16,386 nucleotides of DNA from Prochlorococcus sp. AG-670-O11 (GCA_003211335.1 QCTA01000017.1:1-16386); one strand, 5' to 3'. Shown: positions 1 through 8,015, counted from the first letter of the stretch. Notes: generated by a model not told the origin, from the sequence alone. A program made the numbers and translations.

Positions 1-89
1 CAAGTATGTTTTTAATACAATAACCTTAAATATTAAGCATTAGCCTAATGTGATAAATTATAAATTAGAGTTATAGTACTTTAAGGACT

Positions 90-1103
90 ATGTTTAATGT
101 TTACGTATGTTTCACATTAGATATAGTCCATACCGGTCATTTAAAGGTACTTGAAAAAGCTTCTCAACTGGGGAGTGTTACTATTGGAATACTTTCAGAT
201 AAAGCATTAATAGGTCATAGATCTTTACCAATAGTTAATTATGAACAAAGAAAACGTATTGCTTCAGGCTTGAAGGGAGTTGATAGAGTGGTTGAACAAA
301 ATGAATGGAGTTATGTTTCAAACTTATTAAAATATAAACCTGATTTCTTTGTAAGAGGAGATGATTGGAAGTTAAATGAACCTGCACTTAGGGAGTCAGT
401 AAAAAAGGCTCTTGACTCTTATGGAGGCAAATTAGTAGAAACAGAGCATGAAATTGATGTATCGAATGCAACAGATCGTTTTTTAAGATCTCAGCAGATG
501 ACAAGTAGTTTGAGATTAGCTTCTTTGAGAAGATTAATAGCTGCAAAAAACATTGTTAGGTTAATTGAGGCACATAATCCTATGTCTGCATTAATTGCAG
601 AAACATTATCAATTCGAAAAAATGGGCAAAGATTAGAATTTGATGGTTTTTGGTCTAGTTCCTTAACGGACTCTACCTCAATGGGATTGCCAGATATTGA
701 GGTGCTTGATTTCTCAAGAAGAATTAATAATATAAATTCTATTTTTGATGTAACAACAAAGCCTATGATCTACGATGCAGATACTGGAGGGATTGACGAG
801 CATTTAGCTATCAATATTAATTCCTTACAAAGAATTGGTGTTTCATCGGTAATAATTGAAGATAAAAAAGGTTTAAAAAAGAATTCACTTCTAGGGAATG
901 ATGTTACTCAATCTCAGGAAAATATAGATTCTTTTTCGAGAAAAATCAAGACTGCTATATCAGCAAAAGTTGATCCAAACTTTATGGTTATAGCAAGAAT
1001 TGAGAGTCTTATTTTAGAGGCTGGAATGAATGATGCTTTGAATAGAGCTAAGGCTTACGTATTGGCTGGGGCAGATGGAATTATGATACATATTGACATA
1101 TAA
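90..1103 (+). pseudogene. pepM: Truncated cytidylyltransferase-phosphoenolpyruvate mutase fusion
   Basis: The product has 337 residues in two domains. Residues 1 to about 135 form a cytidylyltransferase-like nucleotidyltransferase domain, with the HxGH motif at 14-17 and a KPDFFVRGDDW block at 83-93. From about 145 on it is PEP mutase of the isocitrate lyase superfamily. The phosphomutase signature EDKxxxxxNS lies at 257-266, the metal-site DAD at 229-231, and ARIES at 302-306. PEP mutase makes phosphonopyruvate, the first step of phosphonate biosynthesis, and the fused transferase would activate a phosphonate with CTP. The family fold continues for roughly 80-100 more residues. Here it ends three residues after the active-site His (H334), where the reading frame meets unrelated ABC transporter sequence, so the gene is probably broken. 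The ATG start fits the family N-terminus; an AAGGA at 83-87 sits only 2 bases from it. Family identity is secure; loss of function is inferred. Confidence 0.85.
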
Positions 1104-1458
1104 TTATGGTCCAGTTAATTTCTCAGATAAAGAGATTCTAAAAAAATGTAAAATTGCTGGCATTGAATCTATTATTAACTCCCTTCCTAATGGTTTATCT
1201 ACTTACTGCACGAATAATTTATCAACTTTCAGTGGAGGGCAAAAACAAAGATTTGGTATTGCTCAAGCATTATTAAATCCAAATTTAAGATTATTAATAA
1301 TTGATGAAACTTTTTCAAATTTAGAGAAAGAACTAGCCAAGAAAATTTTAAAAGAGATAGAAATAAATTTCCCTTATCTAACAGTTATTATGATCACTCA
1401 TGATGAATCAATAATTCCTAGTAACTATCAAATTGTTGATCTAATGAAAATAAACTAA
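1093..1458 (+). pseudogene. 3' fragment of ABC exporter ATPase gene
   Basis: This 121-residue frame matches only the C-terminal half of an ABC exporter nucleotide-binding domain. It has the signature STFSGGQKQR at 44-53, Walker B LRLLIIDE at 65-72 and the switch His in ITHDE at 101-105. Walker A, the Q-loop and all membrane segments are absent. Homology seems to begin at the very first codons, where exporters have a segment of the type ENxxYG. The only possible start is a TTG, and a stop lies in frame at 1084-1086. It overlaps the last 11 bases of the truncated PEP mutase gene in a different frame. The spacing LPNGLSTYC before the signature is typical of MsbA/peptide/glycan exporter ATPases, so the lost gene probably encoded an exporter of a surface molecule. 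It could not work as an ATPase alone. Confidence 0.8.
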
Positions 1459-1536
1459 AAAATTAAATTTATAAGATTTATTTTTAAGTTATGTTATATT
1501 AAAAAATTATTTTAATTTAATTCAGGTGATTATAAA

Positions 1537-2223
1537 TTGAGAATATTTTTAAAAAGGATTTTATTTAAATTATTTTTTGGGAAGAGACTTTGGCAAATTA
1601 CTAAAGCGACTTTGCTTTTGAGACATAGTTCTTTTAGGAAACTTTTTTTCAAAGTCAAGAGAGATGATGTATGTATCGATTTAGGAGCAAATATTGGTTA
1701 TGCATCATTAATTATGTGGTTAAAAGGTTCTAAGAATATTTATGCTATTGAACCAAATATTGAAGCATTTAAAGTTTTAAAAAAGAATATTGAGGGGATA
1801 AAAAATATTTCTGCTTTTAATATTGCAATATCATCAGAGACCAAAAAAGAGAATTTATACCTTCATAAAGATGTAAAAGATAAATCTGATAAAGACAAAA
1901 TACTAAAACTATCAGAAGCATCTTCATTATTATCAGATAAAACAAATATTGGTAATCAATTTTATGAAGTTCAGGCTAAGAGTCTTATTGATTTATGCGC
2001 TGAATTAAGAAAAACGCCAACACTTATAAAGTGCGATATAGAAGGAGGAGAATATTTTATTTATAAACAACTAGTTAAATGTGCAAAGTCTTTTAAAATA
2101 AACAAAATATTCGTTGAATGTCATGCAACAAAATATCCACAATATAAAAAGGTCCATAATGACTTTATGAAGTGTATAAAAAAAAATAAGTTAGAAAAAG
2201 TTATAGATACTTCTTGGCACTAA
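1537..2223 (+). CDS. FkbM-family SAM-dependent methyltransferase
   Basis: The 228-residue protein has a Rossmann-type methyltransferase domain. The SAM-binding motif is DLGANIGY at 48-55, the acidic ribose-binding motif AIEPN is at 70-74, and the FkbM signature KCDIEGGEYFIY is at 165-176. FkbM enzymes O-methylate sugars and polyketides, and in picocyanobacterial islands they usually sit among polysaccharide genes. The substrate cannot be read from the sequence; a surface-glycan sugar is inferred from its neighbours. The start is TTG, supported by AGGTGA at 1524-1529, 7 bases upstream; no ATG fits. It follows the ABC fragment by 78 bases on the same strand and faces the SGNH gene. The C-terminus is somewhat short and ends soon after the IFVECH strand, but the domain looks complete. 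Confidence 0.88.
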   Translation: MRIFLKRILFKLFFGKRLWQITKATLLLRHSSFRKLFFKVKRDDVCIDLGANIGYASLIMWLKGSKNIYAIEPNIEAFKVLKKNIEGIKNISAFNIAISSETKKENLYLHKDVKDKSDKDKILKLSEASSLLSDKTNIGNQFYEVQAKSLIDLCAELRKTPTLIKCDIEGGEYFIYKQLVKCAKSFKINKIFVECHATKYPQYKKVHNDFMKCIKKNKLEKVIDTSWH

Positions 2224-2271
2224 TTAATTATTAATATTTTTAAATATAAATAAATTAAAAAATTTTTTTTA
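2224..2271. terminator. Possible bidirectional terminator between convergent genes
   Basis: The 48 bases between the convergent FkbM and SGNH genes are almost pure A+T and end in a run of six A followed by eight T (about 2258-2271). That run is self-complementary and could give a U-tract to transcripts from either side. No G+C-rich stem is present, so this is a weak call. Confidence 0.3.
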
Positions 2272-3393
2272 CTACTTTAAATCTTCAATAAATTTATTTA
2301 TTATTACTGACTCTAAAGCACAAGAACTTATTTTGCTATACCCTTTTTCTTTAGGGTGGCCATCTAGTTTATAAAAATCAGAATAAGAAAGTTGGCAATT
2401 TCTAAGATCTGCAATTAATATTTCTTCTTTAATATTTTTAATGAAATATTTTAAGTCCTTATTAATTTTAGAACTTGCAAATTCATCAACACCAATTTTT
2501 AGGGATGCTTTTGTAGGAAGAATAATAAGTAGAAAATTATCTTTTCCATATTCTTTTATAGATTTATTAATGTAATTAATAGAGTTTTCAATATTTATGT
2601 TATTGGAAGAATTTCTTGATTCAAATTTTTTGAAATATTTATATGCTACAAATTTAGCTTTTATTATTTTAAATTTAATAGAATCCTGAAACCTTACTAA
2701 CATAGGAACCAAACCACTTTTTACTTTCTGATTTGCAATTGATAAGATATCATCATTTGATAAGTAATTATCTATGTGCCAAAATTCAAATTTATTTTTG
2801 GATAAATTCCCAATACTATAAGATTTTTTTGTATCTTTAAAAGTTTCAAAGTGTTCATTATTAATACCTTTTGGGATAATTGCTAGTATTGCAATTTTTG
2901 AATTTAATTCTTTTTTCGCATAAGTTAGTGATTTTGACATCCCCTCAATACTATAACTAGGGATAGCTGTGTTAATTGAATCTAACCCATAATTACAAAG
3001 TTTCTTTTCTAAACTTTCTGTCCATGAGAAATTAGAACCTGTACCTTGAGTGAAAGAATCGCCAGTTATAACAACACTATAAATATTATCTTTTTGTTTA
3101 GTTCGATTTCTTAAATTACATGAAAATGTATTTCTAAATCCAAGAGCATCAGTATTGAAACTATAATCAAATTCAATCCCACCTCCATAAACACCAATAT
3201 GTCTATATCTTTTTAAAGAACCAAATTTGATAATACTATTTTGATGATCACTAAAAATACCCTCTTTACTTATTAAATGAACTTTTGATTGTTTTTTGGG
3301 TAAATATAAAGACTTTAATATTAAATCTGTGATAAAAAAACTAACTCCTATTGATAAAAATAAAAGTATAAATTTTATTAAATTCTTTTTCAT
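2272..3393 (-). CDS. Membrane-anchored SGNH/GDSL-type hydrolase
   Basis: The 373-residue protein begins with a basic MKK and one hydrophobic segment (about 5-28), a signal anchor that would place the rest outside the cytoplasmic membrane. The SGNH block I appears as GDSFTQG at 111-117 (nucleophile Ser113). The C-terminal block is LDGHPKEKGY at 343-352, supplying Asp344 and His346 in the D-x-H form seen in AlgJ/AlgX-like and related cyanobacterial SGNH proteins. Such enzymes add or remove acyl groups on polysaccharides or lipids. Given its neighbours, acylation or deacylation of a surface glycan is the likely job, but this is inference. It is transcribed against the FkbM gene and is preceded by a 459-base spacer. 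The central region (about 180-280) is not recognisable. Confidence 0.78.
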   Translation of the reverse strand: MKKNLIKFILLFLSIGVSFFITDLILKSLYLPKKQSKVHLISKEGIFSDHQNSIIKFGSLKRYRHIGVYGGGIEFDYSFNTDALGFRNTFSCNLRNRTKQKDNIYSVVITGDSFTQGTGSNFSWTESLEKKLCNYGLDSINTAIPSYSIEGMSKSLTYAKKELNSKIAILAIIPKGINNEHFETFKDTKKSYSIGNLSKNKFEFWHIDNYLSNDDILSIANQKVKSGLVPMLVRFQDSIKFKIIKAKFVAYKYFKKFESRNSSNNINIENSINYINKSIKEYGKDNFLLIILPTKASLKIGVDEFASSKINKDLKYFIKNIKEEILIADLRNCQLSYSDFYKLDGHPKEKGYSKISSCALESVIINKFIEDLK

Positions 3394-3852
3394 TAAAAGA
3401 TAGAATAAATTAAAGGTGCTGTAATAGATCTTTTATAAAGACTATCAAAGTTCCAGTAAATAAGGAAAAAGTATAAAATCATTTTGATATTGATAGCAAC
3501 ATTAAGTGGATACATGCAGATATGAAAAACGTATCCCCATAAAAAACTCTTAATAAATATAATTAAAGGGTTAGTGCCAGTAAGGCAAAATGGCTGAGTG
3601 AAGTAATCAGATCAGAATCAACAAATCATATATAAGTAAAACTATTAATATAAAAATCTTTTAGTATATTTATTATTTGTAATTAAAAATTATCTGGTTG
3701 CAGAATTTTTAATAAAATATCCTCCAATTTATTTTTTTAAATATTTATCTCAGATTACTTGGAAATTAGTTTTGCTAAAATTATTTTTTCCTGAGAATTA
3801 ATTAAACCTAATTTTAAAAGGTTTCATAAATAAAAATCAATATATAAATTAA
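3394..3852. other. 459-base spacer with possible gene debris
   Basis: No intact gene is visible on either strand between the SGNH and MBL genes. On the plus strand, the part from about 3475 to 3640 is less A+T-biased than the rest. It holds two short stop-interrupted stretches in one frame (NIKWIHADMKNVSP, then SASKAKWLSEVIRSE), and in another frame the peptide GLVPVRQNG. None is long enough to name. They may be remains of a degraded gene, or chance. The rest (3650-3852) is A+T-rich and featureless apart from the upstream region of the SGNH gene. Confidence 0.4.
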
Positions 3853-5223
3853 TTATCTTCTTAAAATACTTTTTATCTTTGAGGCTAATTTTTTATTTGT
3901 TTTATTTATTATTATTGTTTTTAGTTTACGCATTTTTAATAAGAGTTTATCTTGTATATTTCTGTGATTTTCATAATATATAAAATATTTCTTTAATTCC
4001 TCTTCAGCTTTTACACCTCCATTATCACTATATTTAGCTACAGTTCGTGTAAAATCTGGATCGTATAAACCATTGCCTTTAATAATTTGTGTTTTCATGA
4101 AATTCCCAATGAGTAAATCATCAAAAGTTTCTTTTCTGATTGATTTCATTAAAGAACTAAGTGGTACTTTGAATTTTAATCTTGCTTTTCCCATAGTAGA
4201 TTTAAGCATTTCATGCTCGACACCACCAACTTCTAATATTATTGATTTATAGTTTTTAAAAAGACTCTTTATTGCAGAAAAATAGTCTATACATTCATAA
4301 AGTTGTTTTTTGTTTAGTAATGCACTCCAGTCATCTCCAAAATTAGATTCATGAATTGGATTAATAATATCTAATTTCTCAGGATTTATATTACTTGGGA
4401 AGAACCTTCCTTCTTTCAGTTCAATTTTTTGAAAAGCAGGAAGTAATTTCCTCTTATTGTCTTCAGTAAAACCTTCAGACATATATTCCACAGGTGTTAC
4501 ATAATTATTAGCCCAGAATGAATCTCTTCTTTGATATTGATGATGGCAACTAAAAGGAATTGCTATATTGCAATTAAATCTTTTCATGCCAGATTTAATA
4601 TACTTACCGACAGGTAATTTCTTTGCTGCTCCAGGAATAATTCTGTTTCCTTCTTTATCAAATAAATTAATCATATTTGCGTCACCCCAGCAATGCAAAT
4701 TTAAATAAAAAGAATTTTTATATTTTTTTGATAAAGAAGCTACTTCTTTTTCAAAACCATAACCTTCAGTATCATTAAGGTTTAAAATTAGAGACTTTTT
4801 ATCTCTGTTATCCCTTAATTCAATTAATAATGCAGAATCTTGCAATTCATTATTGAATATCATTACTCTGGTAAATTCACCAATATCAACCCATTTCTTT
4901 GATGGTAAAGAGATTACATTAAAACCAATCCTTCTTAAATCATTTTCAACTCTAGATCCGTAGTGTTGAGCCAATAAAATTGTCGATTTTTTGCAATGCC
5001 TTAAAGAAGCTAAGTTTAAATGATCTGGATGAAAATGAGATATAAAAATATATTTTGAATTCTCACACTTTATCCTTTGTTCTTCAGGGAATTTATGTGA
5101 AAGCCTCCAAGAACCATAATATGCAGGGTCTTCATCAAACCAAGGATCAGTACATAAAATTGTCCTCTTGTTTTCTGAAACTATTAAAGTGGCATTTCCA
5201 ATAGTTTCAAAATTCACTCCCAT
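3853..5223 (-). CDS. Metallo-beta-lactamase-fold hydrolase, CMAH/UlaG-like
   Basis: The 456-residue protein has an N-terminal metallo-beta-lactamase fold. A DPWFD loop lies at 26-30, the metal-binding motif HFHPDH at 63-68, a further metal-ligand candidate LNLND at 147-151, and HH at 227-228 in IPFSCHHQYQ. The layout resembles the hydrolase domain of CMP-N-acetylneuraminate hydroxylase-like and UlaG-like proteins. No Rieske cluster (CxH...CxxH) is present, so sialic-acid hydroxylation should not be assumed. Residues from about 270 to the end are not recognised. I chose ATG at 5223, although a TTG directly before it also reads in frame; no clear ribosome site is seen. It is a single gene, divergent from the small protein at 5310, within a surface-glycan island. 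The substrate is unknown. Confidence 0.75.
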   Translation of the reverse strand: MGVNFETIGNATLIVSENKRTILCTDPWFDEDPAYYGSWRLSHKFPEEQRIKCENSKYIFISHFHPDHLNLASLRHCKKSTILLAQHYGSRVENDLRRIGFNVISLPSKKWVDIGEFTRVMIFNNELQDSALLIELRDNRDKKSLILNLNDTEGYGFEKEVASLSKKYKNSFYLNLHCWGDANMINLFDKEGNRIIPGAAKKLPVGKYIKSGMKRFNCNIAIPFSCHHQYQRRDSFWANNYVTPVEYMSEGFTEDNKRKLLPAFQKIELKEGRFFPSNINPEKLDIINPIHESNFGDDWSALLNKKQLYECIDYFSAIKSLFKNYKSIILEVGGVEHEMLKSTMGKARLKFKVPLSSLMKSIRKETFDDLLIGNFMKTQIIKGNGLYDPDFTRTVAKYSDNGGVKAEEELKKYFIYYENHRNIQDKLLLKMRKLKTIIINKTNKKLASKIKSILRR

Positions 5224-5309
5224 CAAATAAAAATACTCTAGATTAAATATAACAAAGCTCTTAAAAAATTTCTTTAGATGTTAGTAAACCTTCGCCAACT
5301 ATTAACGCA

Positions 5310-5462
5310 ATGATGATTTCTTATGGCTGCGTTTATAAGAGATCAAGTAAACCAGTTATGAAAGGTTCAAGAGTTGAAACTATAGAATCAGCTAGAGAAG
5401 AATATAAGAAATTATTAGAGGAAGGTTGGAAAAAAACTTCTATCTACAATAATTATTTTTAA
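5310..5462 (+). CDS. Small hypothetical protein (50 aa)
   Basis: A 50-residue frame starts with two ATG codons and ends in TAA. Its C-terminal half, ESAREEYKKLLEEGWKK at 26-42, is a likely amphipathic helix ending in a GW. This pattern recurs in short picocyanobacterial proteins of unknown function, including DUF1651-like ones. The coding look is better than its surroundings, with varied amino acids and fewer A+T-only codons. No Shine-Dalgarno is evident before the ATG, and the frame stays open for some 45 bases upstream without a start codon. It lies between the divergent MBL gene and the carbamoyltransferase. I do not know its function. Confidence 0.55.
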   Translation: MMISYGCVYKRSSKPVMKGSRVETIESAREEYKKLLEEGWKKTSIYNNYF

Positions 5463-5575
5463 TTAAAAAATTGATCTAGCTCTATTAGCCCTGCGAACAG
5501 CTTTTCTTAAAATATTCCTTTTTATTGATAAATCAGAAATGCAATTTATTATTAATAAAGAGAATTAATACTACT

Positions 5576-7432
5576 TTGAAAAGTTATATTTTGGGATTAT
5601 CTTGTTTTTATCATGACAGCGCAGTTGCATTGTTAAAAGATGGAAATGTTCTTTTTGCAGCTCAAGAAGAACGCTTTTCAAGGAAAAAACACGATTCTAG
5701 ATTCCCTGTTAATACAATTAAATATATTTTGAAAACTTATAAAATTGATTTGAGAGATATAGAAAATATTATTTATTATGAAAAACCATTATTAACATTT
5801 GAAAGATTATTAGAAACATATATTGCATCATCACCAAGAGGAATAAGATCTTTTATTGCAGCAATGCAAGTATGGTTAAAAGAAAAATTATTTTTAAAAT
5901 CACAAATCAAAAAACAATTTGAATTAATACAAAAAGAGATATTCCCTAACAATAAACCTTTTGTACCTAATTTACTTTTTGCGGAACATCATCAATCCCA
6001 TGCCGCAGCGGCTTTTTATCCTAGCCCATTTGATGATGCAGTCATTCTTTGCATGGATGGAGTTGGAGAATGGGCTACAACATCCACTTGGATAGGTAAC
6101 AGTAATAATATTAAACCTCTATGGGAAATAAATTTCCCTCATTCTCTTGGACTTTTATACTCAGCATTTACTTACTACTGCGGATTTAAAGTTAATTCAG
6201 GTGAATATAAACTAATGGGTTTGGCTCCATATGGTTCACCAAAATATGTTCAAAAAATAAAAGAAAATCTTATTGATATTAAGGAGGATGGGACATTTAG
6301 ATTAGATATTAACTACTTTAAGTTTCACCGTGGATTTCGGATGACAAGTAATAAGTTTAATAAATTATTTGGAATGAAGCCAAGAAATCCTGAGACAGAA
6401 TTAACCCAATTTCATATGGATTTAGCGGCATCAATCCAAAGTGTTACAGAAGAAATCGTTATAAAGCTTGCTAAATCTTTACGTAAAGAGACAGGCCAAA
6501 ATAATTTATGTATTTCTGGAGGTGTAGCCCTTAATTGTGTAGCAAATGGAAAATTACTTGAAGAAAAAATTTTTGAAAATATTTGGATTCAACCTGCAAG
6601 CGGAGATGCAGGCTCTGCTTTGGGTTCTTCTCTTATCGCTTGGCATGAATATCATAATCAGCCAAGGAAGGGTCAACCAGAAGATTCAATGCATGGTACT
6701 TATTTAGGATGCAGTTTTTCAAATTCAGAAATCATTAATTATTTGGAAAGAATAAATGTACCTTTTCATAGTATGAATGATAAAAAACTTTTTGAGAAGC
6801 TAGCAGAATTGCTTGATAGTGGTAATGTAATTGGCTGGTTTAATGGTGCTATGGAATTTGGACCAAGGGCTTTGGGGGCAAGATCTATTATTGGCGATCC
6901 AAGAAACAAAGAAATGCAAAGTGTAATGAATTTAAAAATAAAATATAGAGAAAGTTTCAGGCCTTTTGCTCCTTCAGTTCTTGAAGAGGATCTTAATAAT
7001 CTTTTTGAAATTAATACGTTAAGTCCCTATATGCTCTTCGTTGCAAAAGTAAAAAAGGAGCTTTGTAGAAAGATGACCAAAGAGGAAAAAGATCTTTTTG
7101 GTATTGAAAAATTAAACATCCAAAGATCTACAATGCCAGCAATTACACATGTAGATTATTCTGCAAGAATCCAAACAGTAAATATAAAGACAAATCCCCG
7201 TTATTATGAATTAATAAATCAATTCAAAAAAAGAACCGGTTGCCCTGCCATAGTTAACACTTCTTTCAATGTAAGGGGAGAACCGATAGTATGTACTCCT
7301 GAAGATGCATATAGATGTTTTATGAGAACGGAAATGGATGTTCTTGTTTTAGAGAATCAAATATTATTTAAAAATGAGCAGTCTAAAATAGAAGAAGATA
7401 AAAATTGGAGAGAAGAGTTTGAATTGGATTAA
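5576..7432 (+). CDS. O-carbamoyltransferase, NodU/CmcH/TobZ/SxtI family
   Basis: The 618-residue enzyme moves a carbamoyl group from carbamoyl phosphate, through an adenylate, to a hydroxyl. The N-terminal domain (about 1-360) opens with YILGLSCFYHDSAVAL. It has H138-x3-H142 in EHHQSHAAAA and D161 in CMDGVG, spaced like the metal ligands of TobZ. Nucleotide-binding CISGGVALNC is at 312-321. The C-terminal domain carries EFGPRALGARS at 427-437 and NTSFNVRGEP at 561-570. All landmarks are present, so it should be active. I place the start at TTG 5576 because homologues begin right before YILG; an upstream TTG at 5525 would add 17 unmatched residues. It leads a three-gene cassette and its stop lies one base before the next gene's ATG. 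The acceptor is probably a surface sugar; saxitoxin is not implied, since no other sxt genes are visible here. Confidence 0.92.
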   Translation: MKSYILGLSCFYHDSAVALLKDGNVLFAAQEERFSRKKHDSRFPVNTIKYILKTYKIDLRDIENIIYYEKPLLTFERLLETYIASSPRGIRSFIAAMQVWLKEKLFLKSQIKKQFELIQKEIFPNNKPFVPNLLFAEHHQSHAAAAFYPSPFDDAVILCMDGVGEWATTSTWIGNSNNIKPLWEINFPHSLGLLYSAFTYYCGFKVNSGEYKLMGLAPYGSPKYVQKIKENLIDIKEDGTFRLDINYFKFHRGFRMTSNKFNKLFGMKPRNPETELTQFHMDLAASIQSVTEEIVIKLAKSLRKETGQNNLCISGGVALNCVANGKLLEEKIFENIWIQPASGDAGSALGSSLIAWHEYHNQPRKGQPEDSMHGTYLGCSFSNSEIINYLERINVPFHSMNDKKLFEKLAELLDSGNVIGWFNGAMEFGPRALGARSIIGDPRNKEMQSVMNLKIKYRESFRPFAPSVLEEDLNNLFEINTLSPYMLFVAKVKKELCRKMTKEEKDLFGIEKLNIQRSTMPAITHVDYSARIQTVNIKTNPRYYELINQFKKRTGCPAIVNTSFNVRGEPIVCTPEDAYRCFMRTEMDVLVLENQILFKNEQSKIEEDKNWREEFELD

Positions 7433-7433
7433 A

Positions 7434-7826
7434 ATGCAAAAAAAGTTACCAAAAAAAATACTAAGGGAGTTTGGACTATTAATTGGTTTTGGAATTCCAT
7501 TTTTAATTGGTTGGTTAATACCTTTTGTTAGTGGACATGGGTTTAGATTTTGGAGTCTTTTTATAGGGTTACCTTTAATAATCTTTGGAGTTTTTTCTCC
7601 ATCATTACTTTTCTATCCTTATAAAGCATGGATGGCTCTAGGTAAATATCTTGGTTGGATAAATAGTCATATTATTTTAGGACTAGTTTTTGTAATTGTT
7701 CTTCAGCCAATTGCTATTATTATGAAACTTCTTGGATATGACCCCCTAAAGAAGATTAACAAAGATTTGATTTCTTATAGAGAAAATAAGAAATCTTCTA
7801 TAATTGATTTGAAGAGAATTTTTTAA
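7434..7826 (+). CDS. SxtJ-like small membrane protein
   Basis: The 130-residue protein has a basic N-terminus, three hydrophobic segments (about 13-31, 39-60 and 76-99) and a basic cytoplasmic-looking tail ending in LKRIF. Landmarks include FGLLIGFGIPFLIGW near the start, a PSLLFYPYKAWMALG stretch at 56-70 and LGYDPLKK at 100-107. These fit the SxtJ family, which is found next to carbamoyltransferases in many bacteria. I take ATG 7434, one base after the carbamoyltransferase stop; an in-frame TTG at 7419 would overlap that gene by 14 bases. Tight coupling suggests one transcript and perhaps a complex with the enzyme. A role in holding the enzyme or its substrate at the membrane is inference; the family has no established biochemical activity that I know of. 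Confidence 0.8.
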   Translation: MQKKLPKKILREFGLLIGFGIPFLIGWLIPFVSGHGFRFWSLFIGLPLIIFGVFSPSLLFYPYKAWMALGKYLGWINSHIILGLVFVIVLQPIAIIMKLLGYDPLKKINKDLISYRENKKSSIIDLKRIF

Positions 7827-7828
7827 AT

Positions 7829-7990
7829 ATGGAAGCTTTTCTAGATCTTGTAAAAGATATTTGGGACTTTTTAAAAATCAGGAAAAAATATTGGCTAGCT
7901 CCTTTGATAATTACAATTGTTTGTATGGGTGCTCTTATAGTTTTTACTCAAGGTTCAGTAGTGGCTCCTTTTATTTATTCAATTTTTTAG
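7829..7990 (+). CDS. DUF5989/SxtK-like single-span protein (53 aa)
   Basis: A 53-residue frame starts at ATG only 2 bases after the SxtJ-like stop. An amphipathic, charged N-terminus (MEAFLDLVKDIWDFLKIRKKYW) leads into one membrane segment at about 22-42. It ends in QGSVVAPFIYSIF, the characteristic C-terminus of the DUF5989 family to which SxtK belongs. This is the third member of the carbamoyltransferase-SxtJ-SxtK order. It is easy to miss because of its length, and a longer frame (7861-8055) overlapping it in another register is a shadow. The function is unknown; membrane partnership with the SxtJ-like protein is inferred. Confidence 0.85.
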   Translation: MEAFLDLVKDIWDFLKIRKKYWLAPLIITIVCMGALIVFTQGSVVAPFIYSIF

Positions 7991-8015
7991 AGTTGTGTTT
8001 CGATATTAAGTGCGC

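Noticed and set aside
3586..3600. ATGGCTGAGTG resembling the D-arm of a tRNA-Ser or tRNA-Leu
   Set aside because: No acceptor, anticodon or T arm can be found around it, so an 11-base match is not enough for a tRNA or tRNA fragment.
5576..7990. Saxitoxin biosynthesis
   Set aside because: Only the carbamoyltransferase, J-like and K-like genes are present. The polyketide-like SxtA and all tailoring enzymes are absent from the window, and this trio occurs in non-toxic bacteria.
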